A DNA stretch of 64,000 nt from Pseudoxanthomonas jiangsuensis (GCF_010093185.1 NZ_PDWL01000010.1:1-64000), one strand, 5' to 3'; positions 47,144 through 55,862 are shown, counted from the first letter of the stretch. The notes: a model not told the origin generated them from the letters alone. Numbers and translations: made by a program.

Positions 47144-47616
47144 ACCGTCCGTCCCGCCCCCGCACCGGCGTCGATCCGGTCCTGCGCGCCCGCGCCCGCC
47201 GCCGCGCCCTGCAGGCCGTCTACGCCTGGCAGATCTCCGGCGGCAACCTGCAGCAGCTGCTGGCCCAGTTCGCCCACGAGCAGGCGCACGAAGTGGCCGA
47301 CCTGGTCTACTTCGAGGACCTGGTCCGCGGCGTGCTCGCCGAGCGCGCCGGCCTGGATGCCGCCCTGGCCCCCTACCTGGACCGCACCGTCGAGGAAGTG
47401 GACGCGATCGAGCGCGCGGTCCTGCGCCTGGCCGCCTACGAACTGCTGCACCGTCCCGACGTGCCCTACCGGGTGGTGCTCAACGAGGCGATCGAGATCG
47501 CCAAGCGCTTCGGCTCCGAGCACGGCCACACCTACGTCAACGGCGTGCTCGACCAGGCCAGCGCCGAATGGCGCGTGGCCGAGGTCCAGGTGGGTCGCGG
47601 CGGCGGCCGCGGCTGA
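47140..47616 (+). CDS. nusB: transcription antitermination factor NusB
   Basis: 158 aa all-helical RNA-binding protein; with NusE/S10 it binds boxA of rRNA leaders. The arginine-rich start ([20 protein letters not shown]), [37 protein letters not shown] and [10 protein letters not shown] are NusB signatures. It starts in the ribH stop. The following thiL begins 44 nt later. Confidence 0.97.
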   Translation: MNRPSRPRTGVDPVLRARARRRALQAVYAWQISGGNLQQLLAQFAHEQAHEVADLVYFEDLVRGVLAERAGLDAALAPYLDRTVEEVDAIERAVLRLAAYELLHRPDVPYRVVLNEAIEIAKRFGSEHGHTYVNGVLDQASAEWRVAEVQVGRGGGRG

Positions 47617-47660
47617 GCCTCGCGACTGCCGCACGCCGGCCGACCCGGCATGATGCGCGC

Positions 47661-48638
47661 ATGGCCGAATTCGACCTGATCGAGAGCATCCGCGCCCGCG
47701 CCGCCGGGCGCGACGACATCGTCCTGGGGATCGGCGACGACGCCGCCCTGCTGCGCGTGCCGGCCGGCCACGAGCTGGCGGTCACCGCCGACACCCTAAA
47801 CGCCGGCGTGCATTTCCCCGCCGCCACTGCCGCGGCCGACATCGGCTGGAAGGCTTTGGCCGCCAATCTTTCCGACCTGGCGTCGATGGGCGCCCGCCCG
47901 GCCTGGTGCACGCTGTCGCTGTCCCTGCCGCAGGCCGACGCCGGCTGGGTGGATGGCTTCCTCGACGGCTTCCTCGGCCTGGCCACCGCGCAGGGCATCG
48001 CCCTGGCCGGCGGCGACACCACCCGCGGCCCGCTGTCGATCGCGGTGACCGCGATGGGCCACGTGGAAGCCGGCGCCGCCCTGCGCCGCGACCGCGCCCG
48101 GATCGGCGATGACGTCTGGGTCACCGGCACCCTCGGCGATGCCGCCGCCGCGCTGGTCCTGGGCGGCCATCTGCCTTCGCCTTCGGGCGTCGTGCCGACG
48201 GTGGACGCCGCCGACGCGGCCTTCCTCGCCGCGCGGCTGGACCGGCCGGCGCCACGGGTCGCGGCCGGGCGCGCCTTGCTGGGCCTGGCCCATGCCTGCG
48301 TCGACGTGTCCGATGGATTGCTCGCCGACCTCGGCCACGTCTGCGCACGCAGCGGCGTGGGCGCGGAAATCGCGGTCGCGGCATTGCCGGCGTCCGGGGC
48401 CCTGCGCCGGGTGTTCGGCGACGACGCACCCGCGCTGCAGGCTGCCGGCGGCGACGACTACGAGCTGTGCTTCACCGCGCCGCCCGGGCTGCGCGAGCCG
48501 GTGCGTCTGGCGCTGGAGCAGGCCGGCGTCGACGGCACCCGCATCGGCCGGATCGTCGCCGGCCAGGGCGTGCGCGCGCTGGCCGGCGACGGCAGCGACT
48601 GGCGCCCGCCGCGCACTGGTTACGTCCACTTCCTGTAG
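47661..48638 (+). CDS. thiL: thiamine-monophosphate kinase
   Basis: Phosphorylates thiamine monophosphate to the active diphosphate. 325 aa. The nucleotide/metal motif LGIGDDAALLRVP (about 22-34), DIGWKALAANLSDLASMGARP, AGGDTTRGP and DVSDGLLADLGHV match the PurM-like ThiL family. The stop codon TAG (48636-48638) lies inside the REP-type hairpin at 48633-48663, which also supplies the stop of the convergent gene. nusB-thiL is a standard pair. Confidence 0.96.
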   Translation: MAEFDLIESIRARAAGRDDIVLGIGDDAALLRVPAGHELAVTADTLNAGVHFPAATAAADIGWKALAANLSDLASMGARPAWCTLSLSLPQADAGWVDGFLDGFLGLATAQGIALAGGDTTRGPLSIAVTAMGHVEAGAALRRDRARIGDDVWVTGTLGDAAAALVLGGHLPSPSGVVPTVDAADAAFLAARLDRPAPRVAAGRALLGLAHACVDVSDGLLADLGHVCARSGVGAEIAVAALPASGALRRVFGDDAPALQAAGGDDYELCFTAPPGLREPVRLALEQAGVDGTRIGRIVAGQGVRALAGDGSDWRPPRTGYVHFL

Positions 48639-48663
48639 GAGCCGGCAAGGCCGGCTCCTACAG
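48633..48663. repeat. REP-type palindrome containing two convergent stop codons
   Basis: ctgtaggagccggc - aag - gccggctcctacag: perfect 14-nt arms. Each arm carries TAG as the stop of the adjacent gene (thiL at 48636-48638 on plus, PatB-like at 48658-48660 on minus). The GTAGGAGCCGG core matches the repeats around rnpB in this window. It can act as a bidirectional terminator stem. Confidence 0.85.
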
Positions 48664-49824
48664 GTGCTGCGCCACCGCCTCGGCCATGCGCTCGACCGCC
48701 TCGGCCAGCAGGGGCCGGGGCATGGCGAAGTTCAGCCGCACATGGCCGTCGCCGCCGTCGCCGCACTCGCCACCGTCGGTCAGGGCCACCTGCGCGTGGC
48801 GGCGGAAGAACAGGTGCGGGGCTTGCTCCAGTCCGAGCGCGCGGCAGTCCAGCCAGGCCAGGTAGGTGCCCTGAGGCGGCAGGTAGCCGACCTGCGGCAG
48901 GCGTTCGCGCAGCAGGCGGCCGAGCAGCTCGCGGTTGCCGTGCAGGTAGTCCATGACTTCCCGTCGCCAGCCGTCGCCTTCGCTCCAGGCCGCGATGTGG
49001 GCGATCACCCCCGGGGTGGAGGTCGCGCCGCCGGCGAAGTGGCCGATCGCGCGCCAGTGCTGCAGGTCGCTCGCGCGGGTGAATATCAATTGCGCGCACT
49101 TCAGCCCGGCCAGGTTCCAGGCCTTGGAGGCCGACACGGCGGTGATCGCCTGCTGCGCCGTCTCGGACGAGAGCGCGGCGTAGGGCAGGTGGCGCTGGCC
49201 GTCGAACACCAGCGGCGCGTGGATCTCGTCGGCGAACACCCGCGCATCGTGGCGCTGGACGATCGCGGCGATCCGCAGGAGTTCCTCGCGTCCGTAGACC
49301 TTGCCGATCGGATTGTGCGGATTGCACAGCAGCAGCATCCGCGCGCCGCCGGCGAAGGCCGCGTCCAGCGCGTCCTCGTCCAGCCGCCAGCCGTTGTCGT
49401 CGCGTCGCATCGGCACCTGCACCACCGGGTTGCCGAGCAGCTGCAGCAGGGGAATGAACGGCATGTAGCACGGCACCGGCAAGGCCACCGGCGCGCCGGC
49501 CGGCAGGTAGTGGCGCGAAACGATCTCCAGCGCGGTGAGCACGTCGGGCACGGCGCGGATCGCCGATGCCGGGATCTCCCAGCCGTGGTGCCCGCGTTGC
49601 CAGCGGGCGCAGGCCTCGGCGAGCGCGTGCGCGCGCTCGGCCGACAGGTAGCCGAGCGGGCCGTGCTCGACCGCGTGGTGCAGGGCCTGGCGGATGGCCG
49701 GGGCGATGCCGAAATCCATCTCGGCCACGAAGGCGCCGATGCAGTCCGGGAACGCGCGCCACTTCAGCCCGCCGCCGGCGCGCAGCCGTTCCAGGGTGAT
49801 GTTGTCGAAATCCGCACTGTCCAA
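48658..49824 (-). CDS. PLP-dependent aminotransferase class I/II, PatB/MalY (cystathionine beta-lyase) type
   Basis: 388 aa from ATG 49824. The PLP lysine is K234 in SASKAWNLAGLKCAQ, the pattern of MalY/PatB C-S lyases. CNPHNPIGKVYGREEL and FADEIHAPLVFDGQRHLPYAAL also match this subfamily, and the N-terminal WRAFPDCIGAFVAEMDFGIAP is typical (family: W-x-D-M-DF). Likely a cystathionine or cysteine-conjugate beta-lyase, making pyruvate, ammonia and a thiol. It is the last gene of a leftward group, 13 nt after the GlcD-like gene. Confidence 0.9.
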   Translation of the reverse strand: MDSADFDNITLERLRAGGGLKWRAFPDCIGAFVAEMDFGIAPAIRQALHHAVEHGPLGYLSAERAHALAEACARWQRGHHGWEIPASAIRAVPDVLTALEIVSRHYLPAGAPVALPVPCYMPFIPLLQLLGNPVVQVPMRRDDNGWRLDEDALDAAFAGGARMLLLCNPHNPIGKVYGREELLRIAAIVQRHDARVFADEIHAPLVFDGQRHLPYAALSSETAQQAITAVSASKAWNLAGLKCAQLIFTRASDLQHWRAIGHFAGGATSTPGVIAHIAAWSEGDGWRREVMDYLHGNRELLGRLLRERLPQVGYLPPQGTYLAWLDCRALGLEQAPHLFFRRHAQVALTDGGECGDGGDGHVRLNFAMPRPLLAEAVERMAEAVAQHL

Positions 49825-49837
49825 GCGATATTCCCTC

Positions 49838-51223
49838 CTACGCGGGCGGCAGCACCTTGCCGGGATTGAGGATGCCGTCCGGGTCCAGCGCCGCCTTGAC
49901 CGCGCGCATCGCCGCCAGGGTCGCCGGGTCGAAGGCCTGGACCATGTACTCGCGCTTGGCCACCCCGATCCCGTGCTCGCCGGACAGGGTGCCGCCGAGC
50001 GCGATCACCAGCGCGAACAGCCGTGGCAAAGCCGCCTGCGCGCGCGCGGCCTCGGCCGGGTCGTCGGGGTGGTACATGATGTTGACGTGCAGGTTGCCGT
50101 TGCCGGCATGGCCGAAGACCACGATCGGCAACGCGGCCTCTGCGGCCAATGCCTCGACCCCGGCGACCAGGTCGGGGATGCGCGAGACCGGCACCACCAC
50201 GTCCTCGTTGATCTTGCCCGGGGCGATCGTGCGCAACGCCGGCGACAATGCCTTGCGCGCGGCCCACAGGCGGTCGCGCGCGGCGCCGTCGGCGGCCACG
50301 TCCAGTTCGAGCAGGCCGTCGCCTTCGGCGGCCTCGGCCAGCGCCTGCAGGGCGTAGGGCAGGGTGTCGTGGTCGCCATCGGCCTCGACCAGCAGCATCG
50401 CCCCGGCTTCGGGCACCTCGGTGCCTTGGTGCCGGAGCAGGGCGATGGCCGCGCGGTCCATGAATTCCAGCATCGCCGGCACCTGCGGCTGGCGCATCAG
50501 CCGCGAGACCGCGGCCGCGGCACTGGCCGCGTCGCGGTAGAACGCGCGCAGCCCGGCCTGCGCGGCCGGGCGCGGCGCCAGGCGCAGGGTGGCCTCGACC
50601 ACCAGGGCCAGGGTGCCCTCGCTGCCGACGACCAGATGGGTGAGGTCGTAGCCGGTGGCGTCCTTGGTCCAGGGACCGCCGCAGCGGATCGTCTCGCCGG
50701 TGCCGGTCACCGCGACCAGGCCGAGGACGTTGTCGCGGGTGGCGCCGTACTTCACCGCGCGCGGTCCGCCGGCATTGCAGGCCAGGTTGCCGCCGATGGT
50801 GCAGCGTTCGGCGCTGGAGGGGTCGGGCGGCCAGAACAGGCCGTGCGGCTGCAGCGCCTGCTGCAGGTCGCCGTTGAGCACGCCCGGTTCGACCACGGCG
50901 CAGCGGTCGCCGGGACGGATCTCGAGGATCCGGTCCATGCGGGCGAAGGAGACGACCACGCCGCCGGCGAAAGGCACGGCGGCCGCGGCGGTGCCGGTGC
51001 CGGCGCCGCGGGCGACGATCGGGACGCGGTGGCTGCGGCAGGCGCGGACGATGGCGGCGACCTGGTCGCGGTCGCGGGGGGTGGCGACCGCGGCGGGCAT
51101 GGCCCACTGGCGCGAGTCGTCCTCGCCATGGGCACGGCGGGCGGCCTCGTCGGTGCGCCATCCCTCCGCGCCGAGCAGGGCGGACAGTTCGGCGTCGAGG
51201 GCGTCAGGCAGGGCGTTGGTCAT
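49838..51223 (-). CDS. FAD-linked oxidase, glycolate oxidase/D-lactate dehydrogenase (GlcD) type
   Basis: 461 aa from ATG 51223. PCMH-type FAD domain: VPIVARGAGTGTAAAAVPFAGGVVVSFARMDRIL, PDPSSAERCTIGGNLACNAGGPRAVKYG, TKDATGYDLTHLVVGSEGTLALV. The C-terminal substrate domain carries PGKINEDVVVPVSRIPDLV, VVFGHAGNGNLHVN and GTLSGEHGIGVAKREYM with the metal-binding histidines. No iron-sulfur GlcF partner is adjacent. The substrate is probably a 2-hydroxy acid such as D-lactate, but is not defined by sequence. Confidence 0.9.
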   Translation of the reverse strand: MTNALPDALDAELSALLGAEGWRTDEAARRAHGEDDSRQWAMPAAVATPRDRDQVAAIVRACRSHRVPIVARGAGTGTAAAAVPFAGGVVVSFARMDRILEIRPGDRCAVVEPGVLNGDLQQALQPHGLFWPPDPSSAERCTIGGNLACNAGGPRAVKYGATRDNVLGLVAVTGTGETIRCGGPWTKDATGYDLTHLVVGSEGTLALVVEATLRLAPRPAAQAGLRAFYRDAASAAAAVSRLMRQPQVPAMLEFMDRAAIALLRHQGTEVPEAGAMLLVEADGDHDTLPYALQALAEAAEGDGLLELDVAADGAARDRLWAARKALSPALRTIAPGKINEDVVVPVSRIPDLVAGVEALAAEAALPIVVFGHAGNGNLHVNIMYHPDDPAEAARAQAALPRLFALVIALGGTLSGEHGIGVAKREYMVQAFDPATLAAMRAVKAALDPDGILNPGKVLPPA

Positions 51224-51246
51224 GCCGCGATTGTAGGTGGCGCGGC

Positions 51247-51651
51247 TCAGACGTCGTCCAGCCGGAACGCATCCTTCAACCAGCGGATCTGGGGCGCGTC
51301 CGGGTCGCCGCTGGCCTCGGCCACGTCGAAGCGGCAGGGCAGCCCGGCCAGCCGCGGATGCGAGAGGAGATAGAGCTGCGCGGCGCGGACCAGCTTGCGG
51401 CGCTTGCCGTGGTCGACCGAGGCGAAGCCGCCGCCAAAGGCGGCCGAGGCGCGGTAGCGCACCTCGACGAACACCAAAGCGTCGCCGTCGCGCATCACCA
51501 GGTCCAGCTCGCCGCCGCGGTAGCCGACGTTGGCGGCCAGGGTGCGCAGGCCGGCGCATTCCAGATGCGCGCGCGCCGCCGCTTCGACCTTGGCCCCGCG
51601 GGCGCGGCGGTCGAGGTCGGCGCCGCCCGTCCGTGGGCCGCGCGCGGGCAT
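51247..51651 (-). CDS. yraN: UPF0102 family protein YraN
   Basis: 134 aa from ATG 51651, 3 nt after lpoA. The nuclease-fold core is visible: [48 protein letters not shown] (E-x-D...E-V-x matches the Holliday-resolvase-like metal site) and [13 protein letters not shown]. The molecular role is not settled. Gene order rsmI / lpoA-yraN is conserved in gammaproteobacteria. Confidence 0.93.
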   Translation of the reverse strand: MPARGPRTGGADLDRRARGAKVEAAARAHLECAGLRTLAANVGYRGGELDLVMRDGDALVFVEVRYRASAAFGGGFASVDHGKRRKLVRAAQLYLLSHPRLAGLPCRFDVAEASGDPDAPQIRWLKDAFRLDDV

Positions 51652-51654
51652 GGC

Positions 51655-53403
51655 TCAGCGCGCCAGCGGCACCGGCACGCCGCCGCTGAAGGTGGCCCAG
51701 GCCGGCTGGCGGACCACGTTGCCGAAGCCGTCCAGGCGTAGGTCGCCGGTGGCGCCGCGCAGCTCGCCGTCGGCGCGGGTGGCCAGGCGTTCGAGGTAGG
51801 CGCTGATCCGCCAGGCGTCGTAGCCGAACGCGAACAGGCGGGCGGCCGGGCCGCGCGCGGTCGGCAGGGCTGCGGCGGCCAGGCTGGCCTGGGGCAGGCC
51901 GGCGGCGCCGCGCGAGCTCCAGGCCTCGGTCGGGAACACGATGCCGTCGAGGACCACGTCCTCCTCAGCCTTGCCGGTGCCGGAGGTCAGCTGCGAGGTG
52001 CCCACCCGGGTGCGCGCGGCGAAGCCGGCCAGGGCCATCTGCGGCGCCAGGGCGCGGGCCTGCGGGCCGCGCACGGCCAGGAACACCGAGTCGGCCCCGG
52101 CCGCGGCCGCCTGCGCGAGCTGGGCGGCGAGGTTGGCCGGCTGCTCGGACACGGTGACCGTGGCGGCGACCTTGCCGCCGCGCTCGGCCAGCCGGCTGGC
52201 GAAGGCTTCGGCCGCGCGCCTGCCGTTCTCGTCCTGGCCGGCCAGCACCAGCACCTGGCGGTGCTCGCGCGCGAGCAGGTAGTCGGCGGCGGCCAGGCCG
52301 TCGTCCTCGGGAGCCAGCGAGAACATCGCGTGGCCCGGCGGCGGCGCGACGCTGGCGCGGTTCAGGGCCAGGCCGGGCACGTTCAGCGCCGACTCGCGGT
52401 AGACCGCGGTCACCTCGTCGCGGCCGAGCGGGCCGACGACGAAGTCGCTGCCCTCCGACACCGCGCGGGCGTAGGCGGCAACGGCGCCGGCCGGGGTGCC
52501 GGCGGTGTCGTAGAAGACGACCTCGGGACGCTGGCGGTTCTCGCCGTAGTAGCCGGCGAGCAGGCCGTCGCGCACCGGCGCGGCGGCGGTGGCCAGCTGC
52601 CCGGACAGCGGCAGCAGCACCGCCAGCCGGCGCGGCGGGCGGTAGCCGTCGGAGGCGCCGGGCGGGCGCTGGTCGAAGTTCCAGGCCTGGCCCTGGTCGA
52701 ACGGGCGCGGCAAGGGCAGGCCGCGGCGGACCAGGGCGCGGGCGGCGAAGTTGTACAAGGGGTCCCCGGCCGGCAGGGCGGCGGCACGGGCGGCGAGGGT
52801 GGCGTTGTCGAGCGAGGACAGCAGCCGCTCGATCGCGCGCCGGTTCTGGTCGCGGGCATCGCCCTGCAGGCCGGCTTCGGCGCGGGCGCGGGCCGAGGCC
52901 GCACCGAGGGCGTCGCCGGCGGCTTCGTACGCGGCTGCCGCGGCCACGTGCCAGCGGGCCTGCAAGGGCACGGCCAGGTAGGCCGGGTCGCCGACCAGCG
53001 CGGCCTGCACCTGGCCGGGCTGCTGCGCGGCCGGGGCCAGCTCGGCATTGAGCAGGGACAGGCGGGCGCGGCTGGCGCCGGTGAGCCGGCGCGGATCGAG
53101 CTGGGCCAGCAGGCTGCGCGCGCGGGTATCGTCGCCGGCCTCGTGCCAGGCGAAAGCGGCGTCGGCCAGCAGGGCATTGCGCGGCGTGCCCTTGGCGGCG
53201 AGGGCCAGGGTCTCCAGGCGCTGGGCGGCTTCCTGCGCCTGGCCCTGTTCGAGCTGGGCCAGGGCGGCGGCGTGGTCCGGCGCGGCGACCGGCGCGGTGG
53301 CCACGGTGGCGCAGCCGGCGGCCAGCAGGAGGGCCAGGCCGGGCACCAGCCAGCGCAGGCGGTTCGGGATCGGGGCCAGTCGCGCGTTCGTGTGCATGTC
53401 CAT
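51655..53403 (-). CDS. lpoA: penicillin-binding protein activator LpoA
   Basis: Outer-membrane lipoprotein that stimulates PBP1a peptidoglycan synthesis. 582 aa from ATG 53403 (ATG 53397 is the alternative). The lipobox is L27-A-A-G-C31. An N-terminal TPR-like helical domain (about 45-240) and a periplasmic-binding-protein-like domain (about 265-580; RRLAVLLPLSGQLATAAAPVRDGLLAGYYG, DFVVGPLGRDEV, DGIVFPTEAW) follow the LpoA plan. It is divergent from rsmI, with overlapping promoters. Confidence 0.93.
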   Translation of the reverse strand: MDMHTNARLAPIPNRLRWLVPGLALLLAAGCATVATAPVAAPDHAAALAQLEQGQAQEAAQRLETLALAAKGTPRNALLADAAFAWHEAGDDTRARSLLAQLDPRRLTGASRARLSLLNAELAPAAQQPGQVQAALVGDPAYLAVPLQARWHVAAAAAYEAAGDALGAASARARAEAGLQGDARDQNRRAIERLLSSLDNATLAARAAALPAGDPLYNFAARALVRRGLPLPRPFDQGQAWNFDQRPPGASDGYRPPRRLAVLLPLSGQLATAAAPVRDGLLAGYYGENRQRPEVVFYDTAGTPAGAVAAYARAVSEGSDFVVGPLGRDEVTAVYRESALNVPGLALNRASVAPPPGHAMFSLAPEDDGLAAADYLLAREHRQVLVLAGQDENGRRAAEAFASRLAERGGKVAATVTVSEQPANLAAQLAQAAAAGADSVFLAVRGPQARALAPQMALAGFAARTRVGTSQLTSGTGKAEEDVVLDGIVFPTEAWSSRGAAGLPQASLAAAALPTARGPAARLFAFGYDAWRISAYLERLATRADGELRGATGDLRLDGFGNVVRQPAWATFSGGVPVPLAR

Positions 53404-53436
53404 CCGTCGGAGCCGGGCCTGCCGGGGGAAAGGGCT

Positions 53437-53446
53437 TAGGATTCTA
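53437..53446. promoter_or_regulatory. overlapping divergent -10 elements for lpoA and rsmI
   Basis: taggattcta carries TAGGAT (plus strand, 53437-53442, 28 nt before rsmI) and TAGAAT (minus strand, 53441-53446, 37 nt before lpoA). The two hexamers overlap by two bases in the 67-nt divergent gap, so the two promoters should exclude each other. Confidence 0.5.
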
Positions 53447-53470
53447 CCTTTACCCGGATCACGGACCCGC

Positions 53471-54301
53471 ATGCCCGCCGCCGCCCTGCACGTCGTCGCC
53501 ACGCCCATCGGCAACCTCGGCGACCTGTCCCCGCGCGCCCAGCAGGTGCTGCGCGACGTGGCCGCGATCTGCGCCGAGGACACCCGCCGCAGCGGCCAGC
53601 TGCTGGCCCACTTCGGGATCGGCACGCCGTTGCTGGCCCTGCACGAGCACAACGAGCAGCAGCTGGCGCAGCGCCTGGTGGCGCGGCTGCTGGCCGGCGA
53701 GTCGCTGGCCCTGGTCAGCGACGCCGGCACGCCGCTGGTCAGCGACCCGGGCTACCGGCTGGTGAAGGCGGCGCGCGAGGCGGGGGTGAGGGTCAGCCCG
53801 GTGCCGGGACCGTCGGCGCTGATCGCGGCGCTGAGCGTGGCCGGGCTGCCGAGCGACCGCTTCGCCTTCGAGGGTTTCCTGCCGGCCAAGGCCTCGGCCC
53901 GGCGCGAACGCCTGGCGACGCTGGCCGGCGAGCCGCGCACCCTGGTGTTCTACGAGTCCTCGCACCGGATCGAGGAGTCGCTGGCCGACCTGGCCGCGGC
54001 CTTCGGCGGCGAGCGCCCGGCGGCGCTGGCGCGGGAACTGACCAAGCTGTTCGAGACGGTCCTGGACGGCGGCCTGGCCGAGCTGCACGCACGGGTCGTG
54101 GCCGAGCCCGACCAGCGCAAGGGCGAGTTCGTGCTGGTGGTGCAGGGCGTGGGCGAGGACGCCGACGCCCGGCTGGCCGAGGGCCGCCGCGTGCACGCGA
54201 TCCTGGCCCGGCAGCTGCCGCCGTCGGCCGCGGCCAAGCTGGCGGCCGAGATCACCGGCGCCCCGCGCAAGGCGCTGTACGGCGGCGGCGACCCCGTGTA
54301 G
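53471..54301 (+). CDS. rsmI: 16S rRNA (cytidine1402-2'-O)-methyltransferase RsmI
   Basis: 276 aa tetrapyrrole-methylase-fold enzyme. ALHVVATPIGNLGDLSPRA (residues 5-23), CAEDTRRSGQLL, LALVSDAGTPLVSDPGYRLV, VPGPSALIAALSVAGLP and GFLPAKASARRERL are diagnostic. The C-terminal KAKLAAEITG-type segment (AAAKLAAEITGAPRKALYG) is intact. It starts at ATG 53471 and is divergent from lpoA. Downstream lies a repeat-rich gap and rnpB. Confidence 0.96.
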   Translation: MPAAALHVVATPIGNLGDLSPRAQQVLRDVAAICAEDTRRSGQLLAHFGIGTPLLALHEHNEQQLAQRLVARLLAGESLALVSDAGTPLVSDPGYRLVKAAREAGVRVSPVPGPSALIAALSVAGLPSDRFAFEGFLPAKASARRERLATLAGEPRTLVFYESSHRIEESLADLAAAFGGERPAALARELTKLFETVLDGGLAELHARVVAEPDQRKGEFVLVVQGVGEDADARLAEGRRVHAILARQLPPSAAAKLAAEITGAPRKALYGGGDPV

Positions 54302-54320
54302 GCGGAGGGATCGCTGGCAG

Positions 54321-54375
54321 CCGGTTTCCCGCAAACGCATCCGCCATGGCGGTCGCCGGCAAGACCGGCTCCTAG
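54321..54375. repeat. REP element copy A between rsmI and rnpB
   Basis: Contains ccgccatggcgg (54341-54352, palindrome) and gccggcaagaccggctcc, followed by tag. The reverse complement of this 55-nt block is very similar along its whole length to copy B at 55002-55056. The rest of the 225-nt gap before rnpB has a second dispersed-repeat-like stretch (54409-54450, cccccttggtaagggggg type) and an inverted repeat gagtccgc/gcggactc (54471-54489). Confidence 0.75.
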
Positions 54376-54512
54376 AAGGAAAAGCGTGCCGATCCGTCTA
54401 CACAGCCCCCCTTGGTAAGGGGGGCGCCGCGACAGCGGCGGGGGATCGGAGGCGAGCAACACGGGGCCCGGAGTCCGCGGAGCGGACTCTGGGGTATTCG
54501 AAGGCGAAGCCG

Positions 54513-54518
54513 TAGAAT
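54513..54518 (+). promoter_or_regulatory. -10 element of rnpB
   Basis: TAGAAT 9 nt before the predicted 5' end of the RNase P RNA, the right spacing for a -10. No clear -35 hexamer at 17 nt. Confidence 0.55.
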
Positions 54519-54526
54519 ACGTCCCC

Positions 54527-54973
54527 GGCGGAGTCGGCCAGACAGTCGCGTCACCCCTCGCTTGTCGGGAGGTGCCGAGGAAAGTCCGGGCTCCACAGGG
54601 CACGGTGCCAGGTAACGCCTGGGCGGCGCGAGCCGACGGAAAGTGCAACAGAAAGATACCGCCGATGGCCCTCGCCACCCCGCTGCGGCCCCAAGCCGGG
54701 CGACATGACGATGCGAAGCATCGGCCAAGTCTTCCCAGGGAAGGCCGCAGTGGGGTGGCGAGGGATCAGGCAAGGGTGAAATGGTGCGGTAAGAGCGCAC
54801 CGCGAGTCCGGCAACGGACCGGCACGGCAAACCCCACCGGGAGCAAGACCAAATAGGGACCTCATGACGCGGCCCGCGTCGGGTCCGGGTAGGTTGCTCG
54901 AGCGTAACGGCGACGTTGCGCCTAGAGGAATGACTGTCCACGACAGAACCCGGCTTATCGGCCGGCTCCGCCC
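54527..54973 (+). ncRNA. rnpB: RNase P RNA (type A)
   Basis: Catalytic RNA maturing tRNA 5' ends. The 5' part ccagacagtcgc and the core gaggaaagtccgggctccac (54572-54598 region) followed by agggcacggtgccaggtaacgc agree with bacterial class A. Later conserved blocks are gtgcaacagaaagataccgccgatgg split over 54644-54669, ggtaagagcgcaccg, gcaaaccccac, ccaaatagg and cctagaggaatgactgtcc, ending with acagaacccggcttatcgg. The terminal stem ggcggagtcggcc (54527) / ggccggctccgcc closes at about 54973. Ends are estimated from this stem. Confidence 0.97.
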
Positions 54974-55001
54974 CTTTCCTGCCCGTTCCGGCGTCGCTCC
55001 C

Positions 55002-55110
55002 TTGTAGGAGCCGGTCTTGCCGGCGACCGCCATGGCCGAGGCATTTGCGTGAAACCAGGCGCCATTGATGCCTCCGACTCCACGGTCGCCGGCAAGACCG
55101 GCTCCTACAA
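55002..55110. repeat. inverted REP pair (copies B and C) downstream of rnpB
   Basis: 55002-55028 and 55084-55110 are perfect 27-nt inverted repeats with the core tgtaggagccggtcttgccgg and its complement, separated by 55 nt. Copy B extends to 55056 with similarity to copy A. The arrangement is that of a REP doublet and could act as terminator or mRNA-stabilising structure for rnpB. Confidence 0.85.
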
Positions 55111-55198
55111 GCGCAGGCGGATGCATTCCCGCGCCGCAGGCCGGCCCCCGGTTTCGCGCACCCTCACGCCTCCTTCACAAACCCCGCCACCCCTGAAA

Positions 55199-55213
55199 TC
55201 TCAAAATTTGAGA
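55199..55213. repeat. 15-nt AT-rich palindrome in the mraZ upstream region
   Basis: tctcaaa-a-tttgaga in the 305-nt stretch 55111-55415. Positions 55190-55380 are unusually AT-rich for this genome and contain the mraZ promoter. This palindrome lies about 93 nt before the -35 element and may be an operator; no known consensus is matched. Confidence 0.35.
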
Positions 55214-55305
55214 CGAAACAGCGACTTGTGGAAAACCCTTGAACTTGTCTGTGAAGATCTCCGCAAACCATTGACGCGACAGGTGATTTTTACCCCTGGA
55301 GCCTG

Positions 55306-55334
55306 TTGACAACCCTGTTGGCGACCCCTAAGGT
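55306..55334 (+). promoter_or_regulatory. sigma70 promoter of the dcw cluster
   Basis: TTGACA (55306-55311), 17-nt spacer, TAAGGT (55329-55334). The perfect -35 and correct spacing make this the most convincing promoter in the window. Transcription would start near 55341, within the phased GTGG repeats. Confidence 0.75.
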
Positions 55335-55377
55335 GGGCTTTCGAGGGAAAACCGGGATTTTTGTGGTTTTCCGTGGT
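55333..55377 (+). promoter_or_regulatory. MraZ operator: five 10-bp-phased GTGGG-like repeats
   Basis: gtggg (55333), gaggg (55343), cggga (55353), gtggt (55363) and gtggt (55373) recur exactly every 10 bp. MraZ in E. coli binds three GTGGG repeats spaced by 5 nt upstream of its own gene, the same period. The array overlaps the -10 and start site, consistent with autorepression. Confidence 0.7.
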
Positions 55378-55415
55378 TGAATTGGCCTCCAGCAGCCGGG
55401 TCGGACAGCGCGAAC

Positions 55416-55862
55416 GTGTTCCAGGGCGAGACCGCCATCACAGTGGACGACAAGGGGCGGGTGGCCATTCCCACGGCCTACCGCGACCTCGTCGCGCGCG
55501 AGTGCGGCAACCGCCTGGTGATCGCCTACAACCCGTTCGAGGCCGGCTCGCTGTACCTGTACCCGCAGCAGGAGTGGGAGCGGGTACGCGATGCGGTCAA
55601 CCGGCTGCCCAGCACCCGCGCCGCCCACCGCCAGCTGCAGCTGAAGCTGGTCGGCGCCGCCGCGCCGGTGGAGCTGGACGGCAACGGCCGGATCTCGATC
55701 CCGGCCAGCCACCGCAGCGCGGTCGGCATCGAGAAGAAGGCCGTGCTGCTGGGCATGGGCGACAAGTTCGAACTGTGGAGCGAGCAGGCGCATCACGCCC
55801 AGATCCGGCAGACGCTGTCGGACGAGGACCTGAGCGAGCACATGCTCGACCTGAAGTTGTGA
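55416..55862 (+). CDS. mraZ: transcriptional regulator MraZ
   Basis: 148 aa from GTG 55416 ([19 protein letters not shown]), the standard N-terminus; an in-frame ATG at 55377 would overlap the operator repeats and is rejected. Two SpoVT/AbrB-like DNA-binding repeats: 5-50 ([20 protein letters not shown]) and about 77-120 ([19 protein letters not shown]). It represses the dcw operon from its promoter. The stop overlaps the rsmH ATG (TGATG). Confidence 0.96.
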   Translation: MFQGETAITVDDKGRVAIPTAYRDLVARECGNRLVIAYNPFEAGSLYLYPQQEWERVRDAVNRLPSTRAAHRQLQLKLVGAAAPVELDGNGRISIPASHRSAVGIEKKAVLLGMGDKFELWSEQAHHAQIRQTLSDEDLSEHMLDLKL

